From DATFDN01 sp963756495 (lineage in GTDB: Bacteria; Pseudomonadota; Alphaproteobacteria; Acetobacterales; Acetobacteraceae), in assembly GCA_963756495.1 (NCBI GenBank), contig CAVWNS010000001.1, forward strand, positions 434,001-498,000: a stretch of 64,000 nt of DNA, read 5' to 3'. Every line of letters starts with the position of its first letter. The stretch's first letter is position 1. Shown in pieces: positions 26,922-35,276 of the stretch. Position numbers and translations under genes: made by a program. A model generated the notes under the pieces. That model was given only the letters and a program-made list of their open reading frames with translations. It was not told the origin of the DNA and ran no database searches.

Positions 26922-27585
26922 GGGCCAGCACCCAGTCGTTGACGAAGCTCGCCAAGCCGTGCGCATGGAAATTCCGGCGCAAGGTCGCCTCGTCATAATC
27001 CTCCCGCACCCAGTCCAGGAAGGGCTTCCGCCCCTCCCCCTCGCGCTCGTAGAGCAGGAAGAATGCGTCGAGGACGCCGGTGCGCGAGCGACGGATATGG
27101 CCGAAGCGCAGCGATAGCTGGCGCAGCGCTTCGCGCGCGGTGCCGCCCTCAAACAGCACCCAGAGCCCCGCCGCGAGACCGGCGCGGTCGGCGCCCGACT
27201 TGCAGTGGATCAGCGCCGGCGCACGCAGGGTCCGATAGATCTCGCGCAGCCGGAGGATGCGGTCGCGCTGCGGCGCGCCTCGGCTCTCCAGTGCCATGTC
27301 GATGAAGTCGAGCCCGAGCCGGGCCGCCATGTCGCGCGATAGCGCGTCCGAGCCGTTGCGAGTCTGGCCGCGCAGGTTGATCAGTGTGCGCAGACCGTGT
27401 CGGCGTGTCAGCGCCGCCAGCCGGCCCGGCGTCGGGTGGCTGGCGCGATACAGCCGACCGGGCGCCACGACGGCGAAGTTGGCGTAGGCCAGCCGGAATA
27501 CCGCATGATCGACCAGTAGCGCGTCGGCCCACGCGAGTGCCCGGCCCCGGGCGCTCGTCAGGTCGCCTCGGAAGATGGTGTCCAT
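26914..27585 (-). CDS. Tyrosine/dual-specificity phosphatase family protein
   Basis: A 223-residue protein with a CX5R phosphatase loop, LIHCKSGADRAGLAAG (Cys nucleophile, Arg phosphate binder), and an upstream general-acid region around LDFIDMALESRGAP. The N-terminal part (LYRASHPTPGRLAALTRRHG) is typical of the small atypical DSP/PTP-like proteins in Gram-negative bacteria. The gene overlaps the Kdo hydroxylase start by eight bases. A role in dephosphorylating a lipid A or Kdo intermediate is plausible from context, but a protein or inositol phosphate substrate is not excluded. Confidence 0.85.
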   Translation of the reverse strand: MDTIFRGDLTSARGRALAWADALLVDHAVFRLAYANFAVVAPGRLYRASHPTPGRLAALTRRHGLRTLINLRGQTRNGSDALSRDMAARLGLDFIDMALESRGAPQRDRILRLREIYRTLRAPALIHCKSGADRAGLAAGLWVLFEGGTAREALRQLSLRFGHIRRSRTGVLDAFFLLYEREGEGRKPFLDWVREDYDEATLRRNFHAHGLASFVNDWVLAHE

Positions 27586-27651
27586 GATTTCGGCAGGCGT
27601 CCTCTCAACGAGCGCACGCTTTGAGCATTGCCGGACGCGAGTGGCAACCGG

Positions 27652-28269
27652 TCAGGGCGGGACCAGCGCGGCGACCTCCGCCCGTCCCTCCTCGGTCAGA
27701 CCGGCGATGACGCCGGCCCGGTCGGCGGGCGGGCGGTTCTGGCTCATCTTCCACTTGCCCTCCAGCCGCGCGACCGGCAGCTCGAACCCGATGATCCCGC
27801 GCAGCATCCCGGCGATGAAGTCGGCGGGCGCGTCGGCGACCGTCCAGGGTGCGGCGCGGGCCTGCTCGTGGCGATCGGTCAGGCGGGTCACGATGTGCAG
27901 CAGCCGGGCCGGCTCATCGAAGAAGCGGAGTGGGCCGTAGGCGTGGATGGCCACATAGTTCCAGGTCGGCACGACCTTGCCGCCCTCGCGCTTGGTCGGA
28001 TACCAGTTCGGCGTGATGTAGGCGTCCGGCCCCTGGAAGATCGCCAGCGCCTCCACTGCCGGCGGGCTGCCCGCCGCCTGCGGGTTCGGGCGCGCGAGAT
28101 GGCCGATCAGCGTGCCGAAGGGCGCCGGCGCCGGGTCGAGCAGCAGGGGCACGTGGCTGGCGACAAGACCCTGGTCGGTGAGCGTGACGAGCGTGGCGAG
28201 GCCGGCGCCTCGGATCGCCTCGTGCAGAGCCTCGATCCGGTCCTCCCGGAAAGCGGGGGGTGTGTACAT
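27652..28269 (-). CDS. FMN-binding negative transcriptional regulator family protein (PaiB-like)
   Basis: A 205-residue protein with the split-barrel FMN-binding fold of PaiB. Landmarks are MYTPPAFREDRIEALHEAI, LIGHLARPNPQ, YITPNWYPTKREGGKVVPTW, NYVAIHAYGPLRF and the C-terminal KWKMSQNRPPADRAGVIAGL. In Bacillus PaiB acts with PaiA on sporulation and protease genes. In proteobacteria the role is mostly unknown and may be that of a pyridoxamine-oxidase-like flavoprotein. It lies nine bases downstream of an alpha/beta hydrolase gene. Confidence 0.9.
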   Translation of the reverse strand: MYTPPAFREDRIEALHEAIRGAGLATLVTLTDQGLVASHVPLLLDPAPAPFGTLIGHLARPNPQAAGSPPAVEALAIFQGPDAYITPNWYPTKREGGKVVPTWNYVAIHAYGPLRFFDEPARLLHIVTRLTDRHEQARAAPWTVADAPADFIAGMLRGIIGFELPVARLEGKWKMSQNRPPADRAGVIAGLTEEGRAEVAALVPP

Positions 28270-28278
28270 CGGACGCCT

Positions 28279-29226
28279 CTATTCCAGCATCGCGTGCAGC
28301 GTGTCGTTGAACGCCGGGGCGGCCTCGTAGGCGACCCAATGGCCCGCCCTCTCGATCGCCCGGAATCGCAGGCCGGGCTGCAAGGCGCGCATCGCCCGCT
28401 CGCGCGCGGCGATGTCGGGCTGCGCGGGCGCATCGAGGCTGCCATAGATGGCGTCCACCCGGCAGGCCAGCCCGGCGAGCGCGTCGCGCAGCCAGGTGCC
28501 GCGCGAGATCTGCGGGCTCTTGAGGCGGGAGTGGCGCGTGTTCCAGTCCTGGATCAGCAACGCGAGGTCATCAATTCCGGCGGGATCGGCGAACATCAGC
28601 CGCGCGAGGTTGGCGCGGTGCGCGGCGATCCGCGCCTCGCGCTCTAGATGGCGGACCTTTACCAGCTCGGTGCGGCCGCGCGGCAACCCCAGCCCGCCCG
28701 AACCCACCACGGTCAGCGAGCGCGCGCGCCCGCCGTCCTGGGCGGCGAGCACCCCGGCCATGACCCCGCCATAGGAGAATCCCGCCACGTCATAGCCGGT
28801 ATCGCGTCCGATCACCTGATCGAGCCCGCGCGCGAGAATCTCGGCCATGGCGGGTGGGCTCTCGGGATCGGGTGGCATGTCGGAGCAGCCGAGCCCCGGC
28901 AGGTCGGCGCACACCACGCGGCGAGCGCCCGCGAACGCCTCGATGTTGCGCACCCAGTGCCGCCACGACCCGGTGCCGCCGTGCAGCAGGACCAGCGGCG
29001 GCCCCTGGCCCCAGACGTGCCAGACCATCCGGCCCGCTCCGCAAGGGGTTTCGTGCCGCGTGGCCATGCCTTGCAGCCGGTCGAGAATGGCCTGGGGGTC
29101 GGGGATGCTTCCGTCTCCTGCTGCGCGCGTCGCGGTTGCCCGGTGCCCCGGGCGGTGAATGGCGGCCTCAAGGTTAGAGAGGACGGGAGGCCCGCACAAA
29201 CCGTCCACGACGCCCTCCCATCGCAT
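28279..29226 (-). CDS. Alpha/beta fold hydrolase
   Basis: Catalytic core: VLLHGGTGSWRHW, ADLPGLGCSD, the nucleophile elbow VAGFSYGGVMAGV (Ser of GFSYGG) and the terminal IERAGHWVAYE histidine. The start is uncertain. ATG 29226 overlaps the upstream dehydrogenase stop by one base and gives 315 residues. ATG 29067 gives 262 residues but would cut into the segment AILDRLQGMATRHETPC, which seems to belong to the family N-terminus. Probably cotranscribed with the hydroxyacid dehydrogenase and the PaiB-like gene. Substrate unknown; meta-cleavage-type esters are possible. Confidence 0.82.
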   Translation of the reverse strand: MRWEGVVDGLCGPPVLSNLEAAIHRPGHRATATRAAGDGSIPDPQAILDRLQGMATRHETPCGAGRMVWHVWGQGPPLVLLHGGTGSWRHWVRNIEAFAGARRVVCADLPGLGCSDMPPDPESPPAMAEILARGLDQVIGRDTGYDVAGFSYGGVMAGVLAAQDGGRARSLTVVGSGGLGLPRGRTELVKVRHLEREARIAAHRANLARLMFADPAGIDDLALLIQDWNTRHSRLKSPQISRGTWLRDALAGLACRVDAIYGSLDAPAQPDIAARERAMRALQPGLRFRAIERAGHWVAYEAAPAFNDTLHAMLE

Positions 29227-30164
29227 CAAACGACCGCGGTCAGCGGCTCGCGTCCCGCGAAATGCGCCTCCAGGTTCCCGAGAACCAGATCGGCCATCGC
29301 CCGCCTCGTCTCCACCGTGGCACTGGCCTGGTGCGGCTCGAGCACGACGTTGTCCATCTCCCAGAGCGCCCGCGGCACCTCCGGCTCCTGGGCGAACACA
29401 TCCAGCCCGGCGCCCCCGAGCCGGCCCTCGCGAAGGGCGGCGACGAGCGCGGGCTCGTCCACCAGGCTGCCACGGGCGACGTTCACCACGATGCCGGTGG
29501 GACCGAGCGCGTCGAACACGGCCGCGTTGACGATGCCGCGCGACGCCGGCCCGGCAGCGGCGGCGGCCACCAGGAAATCGGAGTTCCGGGCGAGGTCCTC
29601 GAGCGCCGGATGGTGGCGGTAGGCGACATCCTCGGCCGCGCGGAGGTCGGTATAGGCGATGATCATGCCAAAGCCCTCGGCCCGCCGGGCGACGGCGCGG
29701 CCGATCCGGCCAAGACCGAGAACGCCAAGCCGCTTGCCGCTGACCTTGGTGGCCGGTGGCGGCCCGCCGGACGGCCAGCGACCCTCGCGCACGAGGCGGT
29801 CGCCGGCGACGATCCGCCGCGCCACCGCGAGCAGCAATGCCAGCGCCATGTCGGCCACGTCGTCGGTGAGCACGTCCGGGGTGGTCGTCACCCGGACCGA
29901 GCGCCCCCGCGCCCGCTCCAGATCGACGGCGTCGGTGCCGATCCCGTTGATCGCGATGATCTCCAGCGCGGGCAGCGCATCGACCACCGCGTTGCTCGCC
30001 CCCAACCGGCCGCCGGTCAGGACGGCGCGCACGCGCGGGCCGATTTCGGCGAGCAGGGCGGCGGGATCGCTCGCCTGGAATAGCCGGTGCACAAGATAGG
30101 TCGCGTCCAGCCGGGCCTCGGCGTCGCGCGTCAACGGCTCGATCATGAGGATGTCGGGTTTCAT
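29226..30164 (-). CDS. D-isomer-specific 2-hydroxyacid dehydrogenase (hydroxypyruvate/glyoxylate reductase-like)
   Basis: A 312-residue NAD(P)H-dependent oxidoreductase. The nucleotide-binding motif is GVLGLGRIGRAVARRAEGFG. The catalytic residues are visible: Arg in NVARGSLVDEPAL, Glu in FAQEPEVP and His in EPHQASATVETR. It begins at ATG 30164 after AGGAGG five bases upstream. The family reduces 2-oxoacids such as glyoxylate or hydroxypyruvate. An MFS carrier is divergent 117 bp away, suggesting uptake and reduction of an organic acid; this is inference. Confidence 0.92.
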   Translation of the reverse strand: MKPDILMIEPLTRDAEARLDATYLVHRLFQASDPAALLAEIGPRVRAVLTGGRLGASNAVVDALPALEIIAINGIGTDAVDLERARGRSVRVTTTPDVLTDDVADMALALLLAVARRIVAGDRLVREGRWPSGGPPPATKVSGKRLGVLGLGRIGRAVARRAEGFGMIIAYTDLRAAEDVAYRHHPALEDLARNSDFLVAAAAAGPASRGIVNAAVFDALGPTGIVVNVARGSLVDEPALVAALREGRLGGAGLDVFAQEPEVPRALWEMDNVVLEPHQASATVETRRAMADLVLGNLEAHFAGREPLTAVV

Positions 30165-30281
30165 GCGTCCTCCTGCGGCTCGCGTCCGGATCGGACCGCA
30201 CAAAGTTGCCATTGGCGTCCCGGCCTGCGCCAATGGCGGTTAACGCGGGAGAGCGCGCGGGTCAAAAGGAGGAGCGTCCTG

Positions 30282-31526
30282 ATGCCTTCCGAGCGCAAGT
30301 ACGGCAGTCGTTGGGCGCGACTGGTGCCGGTGGCGTTCATCACCTACAGCCTCGCCTACGTGGACCGCGCCAATTACAGCATCGGCTCGGCAGCGGGCCT
30401 GGCCAAGGATCTCGGCATCACCGGCAACGCCGACGCCCTGCTCGGCGCGCTGTTCTTCCTTGGCTATTTCATCTTCCAGATCCCCGGCGCCTGGTATGCC
30501 GAGCAGCGCAGCGCCAAACGGCTGATCTTCTGGAGCCTGCTGCTCTGGGGCGTGCTGGCCTCGTTGATCGGCGTGATCACGGACATCCATCTGCTCTATC
30601 TGGTGCGGTTCCTGCTGGGCGTGGCGGAAAGCGTGGTGCTGCCGGGGATGCTGATCTTCCTGAGCCGCTGGTTCAGCAAGGCGGAGCGGTCGAGGGCCAA
30701 CGCCTTCCTGATCCTCGGCAACCCGGTGACGGTGCTCTGGATGTCGATCGTCTCCGGCTACCTGGTGCACGCCATCGGCTGGCGCGGCATGTTCATCGCC
30801 GAAGGCGCGCCGGCGATCATCTGGGGCTTCGTCTGGCTCTATCTGGCCAACGACGATCCGGCGCAGGCGCGCTGGCTGGCGCCCGAGGAGCGGGCGGCCC
30901 TCAAGGCCAGGCTCGAGCAGGAGCAGCGCGCGCTGCGCCCGGTCCGCAACTATGGCGAGGCGTTCCGCTCGCCCGTGGTGATCATCCTGTCGTTGCAGTA
31001 TCTGTGCTGGAGCATCGGCGTCTATGGGTTCGTCATCTGGCTGCCCTCGATGCTCAAGTCGGGCAGCACGATCGGCATCGTCGAGGTGGGCTGGCTGTCG
31101 GCGGCGCCATATTTGCTCGCCACCTTGCTGATGATCGCCGCCTCGCAGCTCTCGGACCGGGCCGGGCGGCGGCGGCCGTTCGTCTGGCCGTTCCTCGTGG
31201 TCGGCGCACTCGCTTTCCTGGGCTCCTACCTGCTCGGGCGGTCGAGCTTCTGGCCGGGCTACGTGCTGCTGGTGATCGCGGGCGGCGCGATGTATGCGCC
31301 ATACGGGCCGTTCTTCGCCTGGATTGCGGAGACCCTGCCGCGCAACGTCGCCGGCGGCGCGATCGCGCTGATCAACAGTTGCGGCGCGCTGGGATCGTTC
31401 GTCGGCTCCTACGCCGTCGGCTGGCTGAACGCGGCGACCGGCAACCCGGACCTGTCATTCCTCGCGATGGCGGCGGCGCTGCTGCTGAGCGGCGTGCTGA
31501 CGCTTGCCGTGCCCGAGAGGGCGTGA
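30282..31526 (+). CDS. MFS transporter, anion:cation symporter type
   Basis: A 414-residue carrier with twelve predicted helices. The first helix region YSLAYVDRANYSIGSAAG and the conserved loop WYAEQRSAKRLIFWSLLLWG match the ACS (sugar acid/phthalate/tartrate) branch. The central loop (DDPAQARWLAPEERAALKAR) is also typical of the branch. The start at ATG 30282 has GGAGGAG eight bases upstream and is preferred over earlier in-frame codons. It lies divergent to the hydroxyacid dehydrogenase gene, so it may import the same acid. Confidence 0.92.
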   Translation: MPSERKYGSRWARLVPVAFITYSLAYVDRANYSIGSAAGLAKDLGITGNADALLGALFFLGYFIFQIPGAWYAEQRSAKRLIFWSLLLWGVLASLIGVITDIHLLYLVRFLLGVAESVVLPGMLIFLSRWFSKAERSRANAFLILGNPVTVLWMSIVSGYLVHAIGWRGMFIAEGAPAIIWGFVWLYLANDDPAQARWLAPEERAALKARLEQEQRALRPVRNYGEAFRSPVVIILSLQYLCWSIGVYGFVIWLPSMLKSGSTIGIVEVGWLSAAPYLLATLLMIAASQLSDRAGRRRPFVWPFLVVGALAFLGSYLLGRSSFWPGYVLLVIAGGAMYAPYGPFFAWIAETLPRNVAGGAIALINSCGALGSFVGSYAVGWLNAATGNPDLSFLAMAAALLLSGVLTLAVPERA

Positions 31527-31687
31527 TTGCGGGGTGGCGTTGGGCAGCGGGGCTCCAGGGGATAAAACTGACCCGCGGCACCCGTTGTAGGTCGGCTCGC
31601 GGCGGTGAAAAGCGGCGATTGACACAAGGGGCGCGTGCGCGTCGCGGCGGCAGGTATATTTGACCGTGCAACGAGTTGCCACGCGTC

Positions 31688-32188
31688 TCACCGCGTGAAT
31701 CTCGCTAGGATGTTGGCGTGGTCTGCACATGCTTGTCCTTGAACATAGCTCACAGATTTGCATCGCGGGCACGCCACGACGAGCGAGCGACCAATGCTGA
31801 TGGGAACCTGTTGCAGATATGTTTTTCGATGATCATCGAAGCAGGTTGCACAGAGCCAATAATCGGCCGCGTCGGGTGTCTCATCTTCCTTTAATGTGTA
31901 AGCCACAACGTGCCTTGCGATGCTGACGCGTTTGTAGCGCTGCTTTTCCTCGTCCCAATTTTCAAGTGCGGCAAGCTTCTGTTCGAGTGCGGCAAGCTTT
32001 GTCAGCAGCTCCGTCCGTTCTTCATTCGCCTTGAACACTGCGCTCTGCGCATCCATGATCTTGCTCTGGAGCTCAAGCTGCTTTTCACGAAACGCCGCCG
32101 CGTCGCGTAGGCCCACCATTGCATCAATGATGTCTTTCGTGCCTTTAAGCGCGCTCATCGCGCCGGAGATGGCCGATATGTCCACCAT
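31688..32188 (-). CDS. Coiled-coil protein with C-terminal zinc-ribbon, unknown
   Basis: A 166-residue protein. Residues about 25-80 form a coiled coil (FREKQLELQSKIMDAQSAVF; LTKLAALEQKLAALE). The C-terminal part holds two cysteine pairs, YWLCATCFDDHRK and VVACPRCKSVSYVQG, which likely bind zinc. Similar proteins occur in prophages and accessory islands without a known job. Codon use is less GC-biased than the neighbours, suggesting recent acquisition. It marks the left edge of the accessory island. Confidence 0.65.
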   Translation of the reverse strand: MVDISAISGAMSALKGTKDIIDAMVGLRDAAAFREKQLELQSKIMDAQSAVFKANEERTELLTKLAALEQKLAALENWDEEKQRYKRVSIARHVVAYTLKEDETPDAADYWLCATCFDDHRKTYLQQVPISIGRSLVVACPRCKSVSYVQGQACADHANILARFTR

Positions 32189-32575
32189 CGGAATATGTGT
32201 CCGTCTCCTTCAGTTCAGCCTGGAAGGGTATATTCCGTTTCGCGAGTTGCCCCAATGCTTTGTGTGGTGGCTCCGCTGCATGCAGCACTCCGGCGTGGCC
32301 CAGCCAAACCGCTGGCCGATTGTCCTCCTTGGGGGAGCGGCATGAGAGCCTCATGGGGCGGGTGTGGCGGCGGCAGGGCCGGGACTCTGACCGGCCGGGC
32401 TTCGGTTAGAAGCGGCTGAGTTTCCACCAAAACACCTTTGCAACAGCGGGCACATAGGTTGGCTATGGATAGGGTCCACGGCGTCAGACTGGTACAAACA
32501 ATCGCTTGGCCGTCATGTCTCGCGATCCGGCTAGCGATCAGATTGTTGAATGTCGAGGACAGTTTGTTCAAAGTG
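32189..32575. other. Low-GC accessory DNA, no supported gene
   Basis: A 387 bp stretch between two reverse-strand orphan genes. Open frames on both strands here show no motif, ribosome-binding site or consistent codon bias. Nothing further is seen. Confidence 0.4.
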
Positions 32576-32992
32576 TCAGCCCTTGACGATCTCGAAGTTC
32601 TTGAAATGCCAAAGGCCGTTAATCGTGTCGAAGTGGGCCAGGACTGCCTTGCCCAGATACTCTCCTGACCCCCGGAACGTCATATCGAGGCAGCGACGCG
32701 GAGAATTTAGGTTGTCCGTGCCGCACTCCCATTGATGGAGATCGTTGGGCAGCCGGTTCCACAACTGGATAAGCTGATTAGGATTGCGGATGTTGTTCGC
32801 TGCCAGAGACGCCGCATACGCCGGAGCGAAGGCTCCGAATGTCTCATTCTCTGGGAAAGCCGAGTCCCACTCAGTCCCATTCCGCCAAGTGTCCGCCTGA
32901 GCCGTCGCGGCTATCATCCAGGCCAGGATAGCGGCGAATATTTGGCGGAGTGGATTCCCAAATTTAGGCTTTTTGGAGCGGCTGCAGAACAT
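32576..32992 (-). CDS. Small secreted orphan protein
   Basis: A 138-residue protein with a basic N-terminus and hydrophobic segment (IFAAILAWMIAATAQA, cleavage after AQA at about residue 33). The mature part has two cysteines (WECGTDN and RRCLDM) that could form a disulphide, and the tail FDTINGLWHFKNFEIVKG. No family is recognised. Base composition is lower in GC than the core genome. Position in an accessory island suggests horizontal origin. Confidence 0.5.
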   Translation of the reverse strand: MFCSRSKKPKFGNPLRQIFAAILAWMIAATAQADTWRNGTEWDSAFPENETFGAFAPAYAASLAANNIRNPNQLIQLWNRLPNDLHQWECGTDNLNSPRRCLDMTFRGSGEYLGKAVLAHFDTINGLWHFKNFEIVKG

Positions 32993-33254
32993 GAAATCAT
33001 GCGTCAGGTTGTGAGTTGCCGCCTCCTACCATACCCGTTTCCTTATCGCTACAAGTTCGTGGCGGCGGGTGCGCGGCAGCCCGTCGCCTTCAGATTGCCA
33101 AATCCGTTGAGATTCGGCCGTATATCCTTGGGACGAACTCAAGGGCAGGAAAATATTACGGCTTACTGCGTCAATCAGACAGACTATGTGAAAGCTCGAT
33201 TGGCCGCTGCGGCGTTGGGCACCGAGGCACATACAGGGGATAACATCTGACGCG

Positions 33255-33561
33255 CAGTGCGCCCGCGCGGGAACGGCTCACGTGAACGCCCATCGCAGCG
33301 TTCGCGCGATGCCGAGCGTGCCGGCGCGGATGAGCGGGCGGCTGAATGGGGCGCGTGCAGCCCGTGCATGCGCCGCGCCCACGCGGGCAGCAGATCGACG
33401 CCGGCCTGCATGGTGAGGGCCTGCACAGGTTCCGCCAGCATGTGCGGCGCACGCTGCGTGAGAACGAGCCGGGCGACCTCGCGGGTTCGCGCGTCGCAGC
33501 GCATGTGCAGCCGCATCGTCTCGAACAGGCGGCGCGCCTCGGAGCGGGTGCGTGGGATCGG
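33255..33561. repeat. Direct repeat, left copy (3' end of a DUF2236 gene)
   Basis: This ~305 bp matches 34970-35276 with few substitutions and small indels (by eye close to nine in ten). It encodes, on the reverse strand, the C-terminal part of a DUF2236/MpaB-like protein (MRCDARTREVARLVLTQRAP, LTMQAGVDLLPAWARRMHGL) but with a frame break near ARRMHGLHAP. The match ends abruptly at 33561, where a truncated res gene begins. The right copy belongs to the intact gene. Confidence 0.8.
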
Positions 33562-33562
33562 T

Positions 33563-33640
33563 CAGTAGCTTCAGGTGGCGGTTGACGATCTGCTGCGAGG
33601 CGCGAACCTGAAAAGGCAACAGCTCAATCGTTGTCGTCAC
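33563..33640 (-). pseudogene. Type III restriction enzyme Res subunit, N-terminal stub
   Basis: About 26 codons starting from GTG 33640: MTTTIELLPFQVRASQQIVN. This resembles the start of type III Res/DEAD-box restriction subunits, which open with a short strand followed by a Phe-Gln motif. The GTG overlaps the preceding mod stop by four bases (GTGA). The frame then runs directly into the duplicated DUF2236 fragment at 33562, so the gene was cut by a rearrangement. Confidence 0.5.
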
Positions 33641-34083
33641 GCCGCAGCGTCCTCCACCGTAGCGCGTTCGTTATACGGTTGAATGGATTCGTTGAACCCC
33701 AGCTTCCCCAGAATGCGGTCGGGAATCTGGTAAAACTCGATGTTGGGTCCGGGGTAGATCGCGTATAGCGCGGGGCCAGTGTCTCCGCTCTCGCTTCCTC
33801 AACGATCCCGCGAAAGGCGGTGCGGTCCAGCACGGACGGGTTGTCCGGTCCGTTCCATATCAGGAAGAACCCTTCGCCGCGCGCGCGGCGAATCGATGGG
33901 TGTGCTGCCCGGCCGGGAGGCGGTGCAGGTGGGCGGCAGCGCGCTCGCCCTGATCCCCAGCCGCCCCGGCGGCGTCTGGCCCTTGTAGTGGAGGCGAAGG
34001 CCGCCAGCCTCGTCGGCGTCGCGGCTGCGAAGAAGCTCGATCAGTTCCTCCCGGCGAAGGTCGCCATAATCACGGTTGCTCAT
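33637..34083 (-). pseudogene. Type III site-specific DNA methyltransferase (Mod), internally deleted remnant
   Basis: The N-terminus (RREELIELLRSRDADEAGGL, then LHYKGQTPP) matches the opening of type III Mod subunits. The next recognisable part is the C-terminus in another frame: FFLIWNGPDNPSVLDRTAFR and NIEFYQIPDRILGKLGF. The SAM-binding and DPPY catalytic core that should lie between (several hundred residues) is absent. The start codon overlaps the higA stop (TAATG) and the end overlaps res (GTGA), showing an ancestral higB-higA-mod-res operon. Confidence 0.65.
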
Positions 34084-34427
34084 TATGGGCCTTCGGGTGA
34101 ACGGAGAGTGGGTGCGTCCTTCGGAACGTATCGGGCGACAACGATCTCCGCTTCCCGCTTATGCGCCTGGGCAATGTCGTAGCTGTTCTGCATGCGCATC
34201 AGCGTATCCATCGACACGCCGAACGCCTTCTCAATCCTGATCGCCATGTCAGCCGATAGCGACGTGTGCTCGTTCAGGAAGGTTGAAAGGGCGGCTCTCG
34301 TAATGCCCAGCGCGCGCGCGGCGTCCGTCACCGACAGCCCCAAGGGCTCGATGATCTCGGTTTTCACGAAGCCGCCCGGATGGGCCGGGGCCTTCATGCG
34401 GATGCCCTGTGCCTGGGCCATGTCCAC
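34083..34427 (-). CDS. higA: HigA-type antitoxin, HTH domain
   Basis: A 114-residue antitoxin of the HigA/VapI group. The HTH region is typical: HPGGFVKTEIIEPLGLSVTD, AARALGITRAALSTFLNEH, then IRIEKAFGVSMDTLMRMQNS and YDIAQAHKRE. It neutralises the HigB toxin and represses its own promoter. The gene follows higB by three bases, so toxin precedes antitoxin as usual for hig loci. The C-terminal extension overlaps the mod start. Confidence 0.92.
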   Translation of the reverse strand: MDMAQAQGIRMKAPAHPGGFVKTEIIEPLGLSVTDAARALGITRAALSTFLNEHTSLSADMAIRIEKAFGVSMDTLMRMQNSYDIAQAHKREAEIVVARYVPKDAPTLRSPEGP

Positions 34428-34430
34428 CTC

Positions 34431-34736
34431 CTAGTGGTAGTCCTCGTAATCGAGGTCGACAATTTCGATCTCGGCCTGGTCGATCTGGAACGTGAGCCGC
34501 CAGTTCTTTGTCACGAACAGGCTCCAGGTGCCTTTGCGGTCGCCGGTCAGCTGATGGGCTTTCCAGCTCGGCACGCTGCGCAATTCCGCCTCCAGCTCCA
34601 TGTCTTGGAGAAAGGAGATGATCCGGCGCAGTTTGGGGATCACGGCCGCCTGCAGGCCCGCGGCGTCGTCCTCCTCGATAAAGCGGCGCAATCCTTTGTG
34701 GATCACGTTGCGAATCTTCACACACAAGCTTACCAC
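34431..34736 (-). CDS. higB: HigB/RelE-family toxin
   Basis: An mRNA-interferase-type toxin of about 96-101 residues. Family segments are IRNVIHKGLRRFIEEDDAAG, ELRSVPSWKAHQLTGDRKGT and the terminal NWRLTFQIDQAEIEIVDLDY-EDYH. The first GTG at 34736 gives 101 residues; the GTG at 34721 starts closer to the conserved IRNVIHKGL and may be the real one. Upstream on this strand TTGACG and TAAGCT are 18 bp apart, a likely promoter placed almost on the start codon, with CACAAG direct repeats that could be the HigA operator. Confidence 0.88.
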   Translation of the reverse strand: MVSLCVKIRNVIHKGLRRFIEEDDAAGLQAAVIPKLRRIISFLQDMELEAELRSVPSWKAHQLTGDRKGTWSLFVTKNWRLTFQIDQAEIEIVDLDYEDYH

Positions 34737-34969
34737 AAGGCGGCGTCATGCGTCAAGCAACGCTATACGGAAAGTTTGGAATTGCAGACGCAGAAACCGA
34801 TTTACAGCAAACCCACCGCCCGCCGGTCCAGCTTGTACGGGATCGGCAACGGTGACAGAATGGATGTTAGGCAAATCCGGATCGATCTCGATTCTGAGCT
34901 GAATGTCCGTTTCGGGTCGCCTGCTGCGAGCCACCGGGCCGGCATACCGCCGGACCTGGCCGCCAGCAG

Positions 34970-35276
34970 CGCGCCCGCGCAGGAACGGCTCACGCGAACG
35001 CCCACCGCAGAGTTCGCGCGATGCCGAGCGTGCCGGCGCGGATGAGCGGGCGGCTGAATGGGGGCGCGTGCAGCCCATGCATGCGCTGCGCCCACGCCGG
35101 CAGCAGGTCGGCGCCGGCCTGCATGGTGAGGGCCTGCACAGGTTCCGCCAGTATGTGCGGCGCACGCTGCGTGAGAACGAGCCGGGCGATCTCGCGGGTT
35201 CGCGCGTCGCAGCGCATGTGCGGCCGCATCGTCTCGAACAGGCGTCGCGCCTCAAATCGGGTGCGCGGGATCGGAT
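34970..35276. repeat. Direct repeat, right copy (inside the intact DUF2236 gene)
   Basis: Partner of 33255-33561. Both copies share GGAACGGCTCACG at the left end and a GGGATCGG at the right end. The pair encloses the toxin-antitoxin and restriction-modification remnants, so the island probably formed by insertion plus partial duplication of the DUF2236 3' end. Confidence 0.8.

Noticed and set aside
32215..32571. 118-codon reverse frame in the low-GC patch
   Set aside because: No ribosome-binding site or family resemblance, and the second half is Pro/Ala-rich out-of-frame-like sequence.
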